64,000 nt of DNA from CSSed11-175R1 sp041685735 (GCA_041685735.1 JAWLFE010000002.1:1-64000); one strand, 5' to 3'; counted from the first letter of the stretch, positions 39,231 to 47,976 are shown. Translations and numbers: made by a program. Notes: generated by a model not told the origin, from the sequence alone.

Positions 39231-40523
39231 TCAGCGCGACCCGATCGGGACGTAGTCGCGCTCGCCCTGACCCGCGTACAGCTGACGCGGTCGGACGATG
39301 GCCTGTTCATCGTCGAGCAGGTTCTCCTGCCAATGGGCGAGCCACCCCGGGATGCGGCCCATCGCGAACAGCACCGGGAACATCGAGGTCGGGAAGCCCA
39401 TCGCCTGGTAGATGATGCCGGAGTAGAAGTCGACGTTCGGGTAGAGCTTGCGCTCGACGAAGTAGTCGTCCTCCAGGGCGATCTTCTCGAGCTCGACGGC
39501 GATGTCCAGCAGCGGGTTCTTGCCCGTGACCTCGAAGACCTCGTGGGCGAGGCCCTGGATGACCTTGGCGCGCGGGTCGTAGTTCTTGTAGACCCGGTGA
39601 CCGAACCCCATCAGGCGGAAGTTGCCCTCCTTGGCCAGCTTCACGTACTCGGGTACCTGCTCGACCGAACCGATCTCCTCGAGCATGCGCAGGACGGCCT
39701 CGTTCGCGCCGCCGTGCTTGGGGCCGTACAGGGCGGCGGCGGCGCCGGCAGCGGCCGAGTACGGGTCGGCATCCGAGGAGCTGATGGCCCGCATCGTGGT
39801 CGTGGAACAGTTCTGCTCGTGATCCGCGTGCAGGATCAGCAGCGTGTCCATCGCCTTCGTGAGGATGGGATCCGGTTCGTACTTCAGCTCCGTGGTCTTC
39901 CACATCATGCTGAGGAAGTTGCCCGGGAACGACAGATCGTTGTCCGGGTAGGCGTAGCGCATCCCGATCGAGTGCCGGTAGGCGAACGCGGCCAGGGTCG
40001 GGAACTTGGCGATCAACCGGATGATCTGCATGTGCCGGTTGTCGGCGTCGTCGATGTCCTTGGCCTCCGGGTAGAACGTCGACAGGCCAGCGACCGTCGA
40101 GACGAGCATGCCCATGGGGTGGGCGTCGTGGTGGAAGCCGTCGATGAAGGTCTTGATGTTCTCGTGGATGAAGGTGTGGTGGGTGATCTCGTGGACCCAC
40201 GCTTCGGACTGGTCCTGGGTCGGCAGTTCGCCGTGGATCAGCAGGTAGGCGACCTCGAGGAAGCTGGAGTGGCCGGCCAGCTGCTCGATGGGATACCCCC
40301 GGTAGCGCAGGATGCCCTCGTCGCCGTCGATGTAGGTGACCTCGCTGCGGACGTTCGCGGTGTTCTTGAACGCCGGGTCGTAGGCGAGCAGGCCGAAGTC
40401 GTCCTCCGAGGTCTTGATCTGGCGCAGGTCCATGGACCGGATGGCGCCGTCCTGGACCGGAACCTCGTAGGTCTCGCCGGTGCGGTTGTCGGTGATCGTC
40501 AGTGAGTCGGTGGACGCGCTCAT
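39231..40523 (-). CDS. gltA: Citrate synthase
   Basis: 430 residues, type II bacterial length. Active-site residues are visible: YGPKHGGANEAVLRML and GFGHRVYKNYDPRAKV (His), and the Asp in PNVDFYSGIIYQAMGFP. The N-terminal beta domain (about 1-60) typical of hexameric enzymes is present. It condenses acetyl-CoA with oxaloacetate, so it draws on the same acetyl-CoA pool as the fadAB products. ATG 40523 is chosen; AGGAG stands 11 bases upstream. Confidence 0.96.
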   Translation of the reverse strand: MSASTDSLTITDNRTGETYEVPVQDGAIRSMDLRQIKTSEDDFGLLAYDPAFKNTANVRSEVTYIDGDEGILRYRGYPIEQLAGHSSFLEVAYLLIHGELPTQDQSEAWVHEITHHTFIHENIKTFIDGFHHDAHPMGMLVSTVAGLSTFYPEAKDIDDADNRHMQIIRLIAKFPTLAAFAYRHSIGMRYAYPDNDLSFPGNFLSMMWKTTELKYEPDPILTKAMDTLLILHADHEQNCSTTTMRAISSSDADPYSAAAGAAAALYGPKHGGANEAVLRMLEEIGSVEQVPEYVKLAKEGNFRLMGFGHRVYKNYDPRAKVIQGLAHEVFEVTGKNPLLDIAVELEKIALEDDYFVERKLYPNVDFYSGIIYQAMGFPTSMFPVLFAMGRIPGWLAHWQENLLDDEQAIVRPRQLYAGQGERDYVPIGSR

Positions 40524-40668
40524 CGGGCGGGCATCTCCTGGTCGTTCGATCCGGTTCGTCCCCACGCTAGCCGCGCCGATGGGCTGCCGCGTAGCCGGCG
40601 CCCGTCGCGAGGCGGCGACAGCGCGCCCGCCGGAGACGGCGGAGGGAAGAGAACGGCCCGATGGGTGG

Positions 40669-40708
40669 TTGCATCATCAACGGGTTGCGCTATAGTTGCA
40701 GAAGCAAC
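40669..40708 (+). promoter_or_regulatory. Promoter of the YceI gene with a GTTGC/GCAAC dyad
   Basis: -35 TTGCAT (40669-40674), 16-base spacer, -10 TATAGT (40691-40696). A perfect inverted repeat, GTTGC-AGAA-GCAAC (40695-40708), covers the -10 edge and start site, and GTTGC recurs at 40668 and 40684. This is a likely operator for an unlinked regulator, MarR-like by appearance. Confidence 0.65.
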
Positions 40709-40816
40709 GAGAAATCGGGCGGCCAGCACGACCATCGAGAACGACCGCCGTCAGACGTCGTCCCGCTCCCCGTCGCGCAGACCGCGCGATCAGCATCTCT
40801 CAAGCTCGGAGGAACC

Positions 40817-41371
40817 ATGTCCACCAGCACCGTCACCCTGCCCACCACCGGCACCTGGGTCATCGACCCCTCGCATTCCAGCGTCGAGTTCGTCGTCAAG
40901 CACCTGGTCGTCACCAAGGTCCGCGGCCGCTTCGGATCGTTCTCGGGGACCGTCGAGGTCGCGGACCCGATCGAGGGCTCCCGCGTCGATGTGACGCTCG
41001 ATGCGGCATCGATCGACACCGGCGACGAACAGCGCGACGGCCACGTCAAGAGCGACGACTTCCTGAACGTCGAGCGGTTCCCGTCGGTGGCCTTCCGCTC
41101 GACCGGTGCGCACCACCGCGAGGGCGACCAGTGGAAGATCCCGGGCGAGCTCACGATCCGCGACGTCACCAAGCCGGTCGAGCTGGACGTGGAGTTCCTG
41201 GGCGTCGTGACCGATCCGTGGGGCAACGAGAAGGCCGGCTTCAACGCGACGACCCAGATCGACCGTGAGGAGTTCGGTGTCACCTGGAACCAGGCGCTCG
41301 AGACCGGTGGCGTGATGGTCAGCAACACCGTGAAGATCGAGATCGACGTGCAGCTCGCCAAGCAGGCCTGA
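40817..41371 (+). CDS. YceI family protein
   Basis: 184 residues without a signal peptide. YceI is a lipocalin-like barrel binding polyisoprenoid or similar lipids. Signatures: GTWVIDPSHSSVEFVVKHLV at the start, KVRGRFGSFSGTVEVA, ASIDTGDEQRDGHVKSDDFL, FPSVAFRSTG, and GELTIRDVTKPVELDVEF. The ATG at 40817 follows GGAGGAA. A strong regulated promoter lies upstream and a hairpin terminator downstream, so this is a single-gene unit. The ligand and exact role are unknown. Confidence 0.92.
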   Translation: MSTSTVTLPTTGTWVIDPSHSSVEFVVKHLVVTKVRGRFGSFSGTVEVADPIEGSRVDVTLDAASIDTGDEQRDGHVKSDDFLNVERFPSVAFRSTGAHHREGDQWKIPGELTIRDVTKPVELDVEFLGVVTDPWGNEKAGFNATTQIDREEFGVTWNQALETGGVMVSNTVKIEIDVQLAKQA

Positions 41372-41390
41372 ATGCCACGGAACCGTCGCT

Positions 41391-41416
41391 TCACCGGGCG
41401 CTCCAGCGCCCGGTGA
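41391..41416 (+). terminator. Hairpin terminator after the YceI gene
   Basis: A perfect 11-base-pair stem, TCACCGGGCGC and its complement, with a TCCA loop, begins 19 bases after the stop codon. No T-run follows. Confidence 0.8.
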
Positions 41417-41490
41417 GTCCGTCGGTCACGCGATGAGAGCTGGTCACGCGGCCGCGTGACGGTGCGGACACCGGTGACGATCGTGCACAT

Positions 41491-41730
41491 GTGGCGGTTG
41501 CAGCGATGTTCGGGAACGGTTCTCGCCGGCGTGACGGCGACTGGTGGTCGCTCGTAGCCGCCGACGTTCAAGAACGGGAGGTCGCATCGCAGTCGCGTTG
41601 TCTCCATCAGGCCGAAGCCGCGATGCGCGAGGCGATCGCTGTGGTCCTCGACGTCGCGCAACTTCTCCGCGTCACGCCCTCGCGGGCCTCCCAGATCGAG
41701 AAGCAGGACCACCCGGCGAACTCGGCCTGA
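41491..41730 (+). pseudogene. HicB-like antitoxin remnant with HTH tail
   Basis: 79 codons from GTG. The middle, RRDGDWWSLVAADVQEREVA followed by LHQAEAAMREAIAVVLDV, matches the HicB-type antitoxin core, whose members read roughly RDGDWWAVEVPEV and DEAEEMAREAI. The last part, AQLLRVTPSRASQIEKQ, resembles the C-terminal helix-turn-helix of these antitoxins, but the linker normally between the two is missing. The N-terminal residues do not fit the family. No HicA toxin is adjacent. I read it as a decayed or internally deleted antitoxin gene. Confidence 0.5.
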
Positions 41731-41839
41731 CGCGAAGTGTGCTCCACGCCTGCTCCGGTTGGTGGGTGAAGCTCGGTGGTCGGCTCCGAGCACGACGGCG
41801 GGTCGGCTGGCACGCTTGTCGCGGACAGGGGGTGCAGGG

Positions 41840-42604
41840 GTGGAGCTCGAGGTTGAAGCGGCAGCATCGGAAGCGCGACGTGCGGCCGGATGGTTGATGG
41901 ATGCTGGACTTCCGGGATCGGGGGCCGGGGTCGGGTCCTTCATGCCCGGCGGGTTCGATGCGTACGCCCGCATCCTGCACCCCGCTCGTGTCGGCGACCG
42001 GGACGTGCCCTGGGCCGAGATCGCCCGGTGGAGCGGCCGCGAGCTGCGTGCCGACTGCGACAGCAAGGACCTGATGGTCCGTGCCGACGGCACCCACTGG
42101 GAGTCGCTCGACCGCCACCAAGGGCCCGCAGAGGGCACCAGCGGACTCGATCCGGACCGTCAGCGGCGGTTCGGCGCGATCCTGGGGGCTGCGACGGGCA
42201 TGCCCGAGCGCATCTGGGCATTGTTCGACGTGATCCAGTACCGCCTTCCGTCCGACGAGCGGGGCTACACGCGATCGCCAGGCCGGCGTCGGCGCTCGGC
42301 CCGAGCAGCGGAGCAGCGGCAGCTGCAGCGGATGCGCGAACTCGACCAGCGGTGCGGCGTGGAGCTGGCCGGACACCGGTTCATCCTCCACCGAGGGCGT
42401 CTCGATGAGGGCGGGAACGGACCTGGGCTCTATCCGAGCTACTGGTGGCCAGACGACCGCGCCTGGGTGGTGCACACCAACATCGACTGTCCCACCACCT
42501 ACGTTGCCGGATCCGCGGATCTCGTCGAGAGGCTGCTTGCCGAGGAGTCCCTCGAGGCTGTGGAAGCACGGCTCGACCACTTCTTCGACGGACATACGGT
42601 GTAG
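41840..42604 (+). CDS. Uncharacterised actinobacterial protein
   Basis: 254 residues with a GTG start at 41840. Features are FDAYARILHPARVGDRDVPW followed by AEIARWSGREL near the N-terminus, a basic middle (SPGRRRRSARAAEQRQLQRM), and YPSYWWPDDRAWVVHTNIDC with TTYVAGSADLVERLLAEESL at the end. Proteins of this pattern recur in actinobacteria without a known role. It has no signal peptide or membrane segment. It lies between the HicB-like remnant and the mazEF-like pair, which may be coincidence. Confidence 0.7.
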   Translation: MELEVEAAASEARRAAGWLMDAGLPGSGAGVGSFMPGGFDAYARILHPARVGDRDVPWAEIARWSGRELRADCDSKDLMVRADGTHWESLDRHQGPAEGTSGLDPDRQRRFGAILGAATGMPERIWALFDVIQYRLPSDERGYTRSPGRRRRSARAAEQRQLQRMRELDQRCGVELAGHRFILHRGRLDEGGNGPGLYPSYWWPDDRAWVVHTNIDCPTTYVAGSADLVERLLAEESLEAVEARLDHFFDGHTV

Positions 42605-42793
42605 GTCGCCATCACCAGCAGCCAAGCGTCCGCAACGTTGCGATCATCAGGAGTGTCACGACGACCGGCGGTCCTGAGACCACGTGCTCCGCAACGCGTC
42701 GCGATCCCTCTGTGGGCTCGGTGCGGGGCGGCGCTGTGATCCGCTCTGGGCGCCCGGAGCATCGCTAGATGTGATCGGTGCGCCAGTTGTTGG

Positions 42794-43108
42794 TCAGTCT
42801 CGATCGCAGCCCAGCGCAATGGCGGTCGCTTCGCAGATCTCATCGAGCGTCTTGCTGTCCAGGGATCCGAGTCGCTGGGTGAGTCGCTGTTGCGAGACGG
42901 TGTGCAGGCCGTCGCAGTTGACCACGGAGGGCTGGTGGAAACCCGTGTCGGGGTCGACCGGGACTTCGACGGCCAGGCCACGAGCCTGGCTGGTGATCTC
43001 GGCCACGGTCACGTTGGTACGGACATCGAGCACCTCGTCGCGGGTGATGACCAGAACCGGGCGTGGCTTGCGGCCGACATCGGCGAGCCAGATCTCGCCG
43101 CGTCTCAT
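42794..43108 (-). CDS. MazF/PemK-type endoribonuclease toxin
   Basis: 104 residues. It has the MazF fold pattern: MRRGEIWLADVGRKPRPVLV (strand with the conserved Arg-Pro), then NVTVAEITSQARGLAVEVPV and QPSVVNCDGLHTVSQQRL, with the conserved Asn-Cys-Asp turn. C-terminal helix TLDEICEATAIALG. MazF toxins cut mRNA at specific short sequences. Its ATG overlaps the antitoxin stop (ATGA), the usual coupling in these modules. All core motifs are intact, so it is probably active. Confidence 0.92.
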   Translation of the reverse strand: MRRGEIWLADVGRKPRPVLVITRDEVLDVRTNVTVAEITSQARGLAVEVPVDPDTGFHQPSVVNCDGLHTVSQQRLTQRLGSLDSKTLDEICEATAIALGCDRD

Positions 43109-43305
43109 GGTTGGCCCCAGGCTTCGGCGTCCTCCCAGTCAGCGTCCGGTTGTTCGGGCAGCGCCTGGTAGGCCGCACGATCATGCTCGGCGCGGCGGCG
43201 GTGGACGGCCTGACGCAGTCCTTCGCGTGCCGCTTCAGACACGTTGATCCCGAACTCGCGAGCTTCCGCGGCGAGACGATCGTCGAAGATCACTGAGGTA
43301 CGCAT
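43105..43305 (-). CDS. Antitoxin of the MazF-like toxin
   Basis: 66 residues. MRTSVIFDDRLAAEAREFGI begins as a ribbon-helix-helix DNA-binding domain with NVSEAAREGLRQAV; the acidic C-terminal tail (QPDADWEDAEAW) would wrap the toxin. It resembles CcdA/MazE-type antitoxins. The start at 43305 has TACCAT six bases upstream (plus-strand 43312-43317) and no ribosome binding site, so the transcript is probably leaderless. The gene precedes and overlaps the toxin by four bases. Confidence 0.85.
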   Translation of the reverse strand: MRTSVIFDDRLAAEAREFGINVSEAAREGLRQAVHRRRAEHDRAAYQALPEQPDADWEDAEAWGQP

Positions 43306-43318
43306 ACGCTCATGGTAG

Positions 43319-43340
43319 CACTGAAGCACACACTTCTGTG
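43319..43340. promoter_or_regulatory. Inverted repeat upstream of the toxin-antitoxin operon
   Basis: CACTGAAG (43319-43326) and CTTCTGTG (43333-43340) form an inverted repeat with one mismatch and a six-base CACACA spacer. It lies immediately upstream of the TACCAT -10 element of the operon. Position and symmetry fit autoregulation by the ribbon-helix-helix antitoxin. Confidence 0.6.
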
Positions 43341-43921
43341 ATGCAGTGGCCGGGTTGGAAGGTCGTCCGTCGTGGCTCTTGTCCGTCAAGCAACGCCCAT
43401 GAACCCCACCCAAGGGTGAGCGTCGCCGCTGGGCTGAACGCCCTGGGGGGATCGATGGTCTGAGCGTCTTCAGCTTCATCTGGGTCCTGCTACCGCTCGC
43501 CTTGATCATCGTGGTGCTCGTGCGGCGTGATGATGCGCACCGAGCCAGCCGACGAGTAGTAGCACGAACGTGACCCTGGTCCACAGGATCCAGCCGCCCA
43601 CGCCACTGACGAGCGAGAACGCCCCAACGATCGCCGCGCAGACGGCCGGAACTCCTGCCCACGACGTCGCGTCACCGCTGAGGTCACTCCACGCAGCAAA
43701 CGCCAGAACGCTGCGATAGCCGCCATCGGAGCGAGCGCGCGAAGGAGTCGCGGCTACGACGCGGCCTCCCAGGCCGGTCCTTGCGCAGGCGACGTGGGTG
43801 TGGACGACGAACCGGTACTCGTCGATGCGTCCGAGCTTGGCCAGCGCCGCACGAACCTTGACGGTTGTCCAGCTACCCGCCTACGTGGCATGGTGAGCTA
43901 CCGAGGATCGGGAGGACCGCT
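43341..43921. other. Long stretch with no convincing gene
   Basis: About 580 bases. Two weak signals are present. On the minus strand a frame without stops runs from 43880 down to a TGA at 43506-43508; it ends in two hydrophobic segments but has no ATG, GTG or TTG until its last third. On the plus strand 43460-43573 could encode a 37-residue single-membrane-span peptide (FSFIWVLLPLALIIVVLVRR), but only from a CTG. Both look like decayed or marginal coding sequence. Confidence 0.4.
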
Positions 43922-44323
43922 GTGCACGCCGACGTGGACCTGGTGCGGTGGCTGTTCGAAGCCGTCTGGAGTCGCGGCGAGACCGACGAGTTGCAGCAGC
44001 GCCTCAACCCGCACACCTTCCACTACCGAGATGGCACGAATGAGCTCGGTCCGTCCGAGCTCACCGGGATCGTGGAGAGGTGGCGGATCGCCCTGCCCGA
44101 CCTCGAGTTCCAGATCGTCGCTCTCGTGGCTGACGGCGATCTGGTCGCGACCCGCTGTCGCCTGACCGGCACCCACCTGGGCCCGTTGCGGGGCCGGGCG
44201 CCGACGGGTCGCACGGTCGACATGGGCGTGATGATGTTCTTCCGCTTCGACGAGAGCGGTCTCGTGGAGACCTGGGAGCTCGACGACATCGCCGGGCTGG
44301 AGGCACAGATCGACGCCTCGTAG
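43922..44323 (+). CDS. SnoaL-like (NTF2-fold) protein
   Basis: 133 residues. NTF2-fold pattern: VDLVRWLFEAVWSRGETDEL at the N-terminus, ELTGIVERWRIALPDLEFQI, VALVADGDLVATRCRLTGTH with LGPLRGRAPTGRTVDMGVMM, and a C-terminal FRFDESGLVETWELDDIAGL. These match SnoaL/ester-cyclase-like proteins, a family that includes polyketide cyclases and many proteins of unknown role. The GTG at 43922 follows GGGAGG by six bases, so it is preferred to the TTG at 43865. Confidence 0.82.
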   Translation: MHADVDLVRWLFEAVWSRGETDELQQRLNPHTFHYRDGTNELGPSELTGIVERWRIALPDLEFQIVALVADGDLVATRCRLTGTHLGPLRGRAPTGRTVDMGVMMFFRFDESGLVETWELDDIAGLEAQIDAS

Positions 44324-44693
44324 GAGTGTGGCACCGGGGCTGAACACTCATGTCACGGGCAGAACGCGGGTCTCCACGACGGTCGACGGCATGATGGGCG
44401 TGTCGATGGGCTTGTCGTAGCGGCCCTGCCCGGGGCGGCGAGCGCAGCGGTCGGCGTCGTCTGCCATCAGTGCCTGCGGCTACGTGTCCGCCGCATCCAG
44501 ATGGCCCAACCTTCGAGCAGCCCGTGCGGCCTGACGGTGCGTGAACCGACCACGATCCGGCGAAGTCCGGCACGTCGCCTAGGTACGCGCCTGAGGTCGA
44601 CGGAGAGCCGCGTACTGCGCAGCTTGCGTGCGGAGCGCCGTTGACTCCATCGCAGGGGTCAGGAGCGTACTCGCCTGCGCACCTTCCCCGGCT
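44324..44693. other. Intergenic region with no supported gene
   Basis: About 370 bases between convergent genes. A 39-codon minus-strand frame starting near 44468 (MADDADRC to VLPVT) has no ribosome binding site and no recognisable family. I see no repeat or hairpin worth naming. Confidence 0.4.
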
Positions 44694-45383
44694 TTAGGCC
44701 AGGGGCAGTGCGTACCGCCAGATCGCGATCGCGTGCAGCGTCGCGCCGACGAGCACCAGCGTGTGGAAGACCTCATGGAAGCCGAACCAGGACGGGCAGG
44801 GGTCGGGAGCGCGCAGCGCGTACACGACACCACCGGCGAGGTAGACCGCGCCACCGGCAGCGACCAGCAGGACGCCGTGCAGTGGGAGGGTCTCGATGAT
44901 CTGGAGCAGCGGGATCGCCGCCAGGGCACCGAACGAGGCGTAGGCGGCCACCGACAGCCAACGCGGACCCTGCAGGGGCGAGGCGGCAACGCCCGCGCCC
45001 ACGATCGCGATGGTCCAGGCGATGACCAGGCTCCAGGTCCGCCAGGCGCCGCTCAGGGTATGGACAGCGATGGGCGTGAAGCTCGCGGCGATGAACAGTT
45101 GGATCATGGCGACGTCGATATGTGCGAGCAGCCGGGTGACCCGTGCGGGCCAGCGTGGCAGGTGGTAGAGCCCCGAGGTGGTGAACAGCCCGATGAGGGC
45201 GAGCCCGAACACCGCCACGCTCACCCGGGGGAGCCCGGGGGCCGCTGCCCGCCACAGCACGATGGCCATCGTCGCGGCCAGGGGGATGGCGACCGTGTGG
45301 ATGACCCCGCGCAGCCGTGGCTTGGTCGGTTCGTCGGACGACGCTGCATCGTTGGTCGCGCCGGAACGCTTGATCGCTCCCAC
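44694..45383 (-). CDS. Hemolysin III/PAQR family membrane protein
   Basis: 229 residues with seven membrane segments. The family's metal-ligand positions are visible: TTSGLYHLPRW (His), LLAHIDVAMIQLFIA (conserved His-Asp), and HEVFHTLVLVGATLHAIAIW with two His near the C-terminus. PAQR-type proteins act as ceramidase-like or membrane-homeostasis enzymes. The GTG at 45383 follows GAGGAGG. A longer reading of the frame upstream is not supported. Confidence 0.9.
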   Translation of the reverse strand: MGAIKRSGATNDAASSDEPTKPRLRGVIHTVAIPLAATMAIVLWRAAAPGLPRVSVAVFGLALIGLFTTSGLYHLPRWPARVTRLLAHIDVAMIQLFIAASFTPIAVHTLSGAWRTWSLVIAWTIAIVGAGVAASPLQGPRWLSVAAYASFGALAAIPLLQIIETLPLHGVLLVAAGGAVYLAGGVVYALRAPDPCPSWFGFHEVFHTLVLVGATLHAIAIWRYALPLA

Positions 45384-45978
45384 GGTGTGCCCTCCTCCGC
45401 GACGTGATGGGTATCCCAGCAGCGCGGCAGCGCTTTCAGCGCTTTCGAGGTCATCCTTTCCCCGAAAGTACCGCTGCGGCCGCTGGCGGACACCGTCGAA
45501 GTGCGGTGACCTGGTCCAGCCAGGGACCCTTCGTCCCCGTGGCCGGCACCTGTGGCCCGGTGGCACGCGCGCAGGGAAAGGGACGGCACGAACTCCAGTT
45601 CGTCAGCGCGGACGTTGCGAGGCCTCCGCGGGGCCCGGTCGCGGTCGTGGTCGTCACGTCGACGATGGCTGACCTCAACGCCATCCCTTCGACGCAGTGC
45701 TGAGGGCAGCCACGCACGGCCCAAGCGGCCGAACGGGGTCGTGCAGCCGGACTCGGCGCCCTGGTTGGTCGCCCGATCCCGAGGTCCGAGACCGAACGTG
45801 CGCTCGGCGGCAAGCTGCGTGACGGGTCGAGCTACCCATGCGATAGGAACTGCAGCACACGGCCGGGTTGGAGGCCCTGCCGACCCCGGTTGGCCGTCGC
45901 CGTGGCGCCGCGGTCACGACCTGCGACTCGCGAGCGCGGACGGTGGTCACGACCTCGACCCAGGCCTTCTCCCTCCTG
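45384..45978. other. Long intergenic stretch with no supported gene
   Basis: About 595 bases between two same-strand membrane-protein genes. Open frames exist on both strands but are short, Arg/Pro rich and lack ribosome binding sites. I see nothing else definite. Confidence 0.4.
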
Positions 45979-46977
45979 TTAGCCATCGCCAGCGGGTGCG
46001 TCCGGGTGGGTATCCGCCACGTGGGCGTCGCGTTGCCCCATCGGCTTCGGGTCGCCGACCGTGGTGTCGACCACCGTCTGGCGTTCAGACTCCGCGTTGA
46101 ACTCTGCGCCCAACAGGATCGAGAACGCGGTCAGGTAGAGCCACAACATCAGCACGATCACACCCGCCAGGGCGCCGTAGGTCTCGGCGAAGTTGCCTGC
46201 GACCTGGAGGTAGAGGCTGAAGCCGGCCGAGGCGACCAACCAGAGGACGGTCGCCAGCAGTACCCCGCCGGTCACCCACCGCAGCTGCGGCTCGGCCCGA
46301 TCAGGGGCGTAGCGATAGACCAGTGCCATGGCGCCCATCGCGAGCAGCGCCAGCAACGGCCATTGCCCGATCCGCACCGCCAGTTCGGCCCCCGACCCCA
46401 GTCCGAGGGTGTCGAGGACCGCCGGGAGGACCGCGATGAGGCCGAGCGCCAGCAGCAGGAAGACCAGCCCCCCCACCGTGAGGACCAGCGCCAAGCCGCG
46501 CTTGCGGACGAAGGACCGCCGGTCGATCTCGTCGTAGGCGGCGTTGCACCCCTCCATGAGCCCAGCCATGCCTCCCGATGCGCTCCAGAGCGCCACCAGG
46601 ATCGACACCACCAGCGTCCCCGACAGGGCACCCGCAGCGGTGCCTGCGACCTGCGTGAGCTGCTCCTCGATGATCCCGGCCACCTCCTCCGGCACGGCCT
46701 CCGCGAGCCCGGCGATCTGCTCGGTGACCGTCTCCGGATCAGCCAAGAGCCCCCACAGGCTCACCGCGGCGATGAGGGCAGGGAACAGCGCGAGCAATGC
46801 CTTGAAGGCCACCCCCGCCGCGAGCAGCGACACATGATCCTCCTTCAGCGCGGAGACGGCACGCTGCAACACCTCCTTCCAGCCACGGACCGGGATGTCG
46901 GTGGGCGTGCTCGCCGACCTCCCCCGATCCGGTCGCCGGTCGCCAGATCCGTCGCGCGACGCGCGTTCATCGGCCAT
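45979..46977 (-). CDS. YihY/BrkB family membrane protein
   Basis: 332 residues. The cytoplasmic N-terminus has GWKEVLQRAVSALKEDHVSL, then AAGVAFKALLALFPALIAAV, typical of YihY/BrkB. Six hydrophobic segments follow, with LWSASGGMAGLMEGCNAAYD, KRGLALVLTVGGLVFLLLAL and YGALAGVIVLMLWLYLTAFS. The function is unsettled; the old ribonuclease BN name is considered wrong. The ATG at 46977 follows AGGAG. Confidence 0.92.
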   Translation of the reverse strand: MADERASRDGSGDRRPDRGRSASTPTDIPVRGWKEVLQRAVSALKEDHVSLLAAGVAFKALLALFPALIAAVSLWGLLADPETVTEQIAGLAEAVPEEVAGIIEEQLTQVAGTAAGALSGTLVVSILVALWSASGGMAGLMEGCNAAYDEIDRRSFVRKRGLALVLTVGGLVFLLLALGLIAVLPAVLDTLGLGSGAELAVRIGQWPLLALLAMGAMALVYRYAPDRAEPQLRWVTGGVLLATVLWLVASAGFSLYLQVAGNFAETYGALAGVIVLMLWLYLTAFSILLGAEFNAESERQTVVDTTVGDPKPMGQRDAHVADTHPDAPAGDG

Positions 46978-47389
46978 GTCGTGGTCTCCTGTGCTCGCTC
47001 TCGTGACGTTCCTCGGGTGCGGTCCAGGAAGTCCTCGGTGCAACAGCCTCGGCCAACTTCTCCGATGGTGTCACGGATCCGAGGGACGTGCGCGGTCGTC
47101 CGTTGAGCCTGAGCGCCCCGCGATCCGACCGATCCCGATACGGAAGCCGTTTCGTGCGCCTGACGCCGCCCTCCGGCCGCTCGCATCAGGGGATCCGGCG
47201 CGGCTCAGAGACCAGCAACCAACGCCCGCGATCGCTACCGCCTGTGGCTCTCCGGGGGGCGGTCACCGTTCCGGGTGCTTCCGCGGAAGCGTCCGTCGGT
47301 CCCGCATCGCCCCCACGGTTGTCGGGCGGCGGGACGCAAGCGGGTGCGCCCGGTGTGCTCGATGCCAACGAGCCCGAGCGGGCCACGGG
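46978..47389. other. Intergenic stretch with no supported gene
   Basis: About 410 bases between the BrkB-type gene and a MarR gene on the same strand. Frames are open on several strands because of high GC but none shows a recognisable domain or a good start. Confidence 0.4.
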
Positions 47390-47920
47390 TCAGTCGGTGC
47401 GTGACATCGTCGCCGCGTCGGAGATCCGGCCGAGAAGTTCGGCCAGCGTCGCCGCCTCCTCGTCGTCGAGGAGTTCAGCGAAGTGTTCCCGGACCCCACG
47501 CAGGTGGGTCGGTGCGGCCTTGCGCAGCATCGCGAGGCCCTCGGGTGTCAGTTCAGCGAAGGTGCCGCGCCGATCCGATGGGCAGGCGCTGCGGTAGACC
47601 AGGTGGTGGCGCTCCATGCGGTCGATCAGACGGGTCAGGCCGCTCTTGGACAGCAGGACCCGATCCGCGAGCTCCTGCATCCGCAACCGGTGATCATCGG
47701 CCTCGTGGAGCTGGACGAGCACGTCGTACCACGTCAGAGCGATGCCCTCGGTGTCCTTGAGTTCCCGTGCGAGCAGCTCCGTGGTGCGGGCGTGGGCCTC
47801 GAGGAAGGCACGCCACGCCAGCAACTGCGCGGGCGGCACGCTGGACACCTGGGAACCCGCGGCGGGGGCTACCCCGGAGCCTCGGGCCGCAGCGACGGTG
47901 TCGGGGGAGGAAGTTGTCAT
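47390..47920 (-). CDS. MarR family transcriptional regulator, divergent from pirin
   Basis: 176 residues. Winged helix: ALTWYDVLVQLHEADDHRLR, MQELADRVLLSKSGLTRLID (recognition helix) and RMERHHLVYRSACPSDRRGT. It has a Thr/Ser/Ala-rich N-terminal extension of about 30 residues. The ATG at 47920 has TACCCT six bases upstream and no ribosome binding site, so it is probably leaderless. It faces the pirin gene across a palindrome and is the likely repressor of it. Confidence 0.9.
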   Translation of the reverse strand: MTTSSPDTVAAARGSGVAPAAGSQVSSVPPAQLLAWRAFLEAHARTTELLARELKDTEGIALTWYDVLVQLHEADDHRLRMQELADRVLLSKSGLTRLIDRMERHHLVYRSACPSDRRGTFAELTPEGLAMLRKAAPTHLRGVREHFAELLDDEEAATLAELLGRISDAATMSRTD

Positions 47921-47947
47921 GCCAACAGGGTAGCTGTTCGCTGACCG

Positions 47948-47976
47948 TTGTTCCAGCGATGATTGCATATACAATC
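47948..47976 (+). promoter_or_regulatory. Pirin promoter with overlapping MarR-type operator
   Basis: -35 TTGTTC (47948-47953), 16-base spacer, -10 TACAAT (47970-47975). The near-perfect palindrome GATTGCATATACAATC (47961-47976, one mismatched pair) covers the -10. MarR proteins usually bind 16-20 base palindromes of this AT-rich form, so the adjacent MarR gene is the obvious candidate regulator. Confidence 0.75.

Noticed and set aside
40520..40538. Mini-frame MPAR overlapping the citrate synthase start
   Set aside because: Its ATG directly abuts the AGGAG, too close for initiation, and it is only four codons long.
45384..45978. Several open frames in the spacer between the hemolysin III and BrkB-type genes
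   Set aside because: All are short, Arg/Pro-rich, lack ribosome binding sites and show no family pattern.
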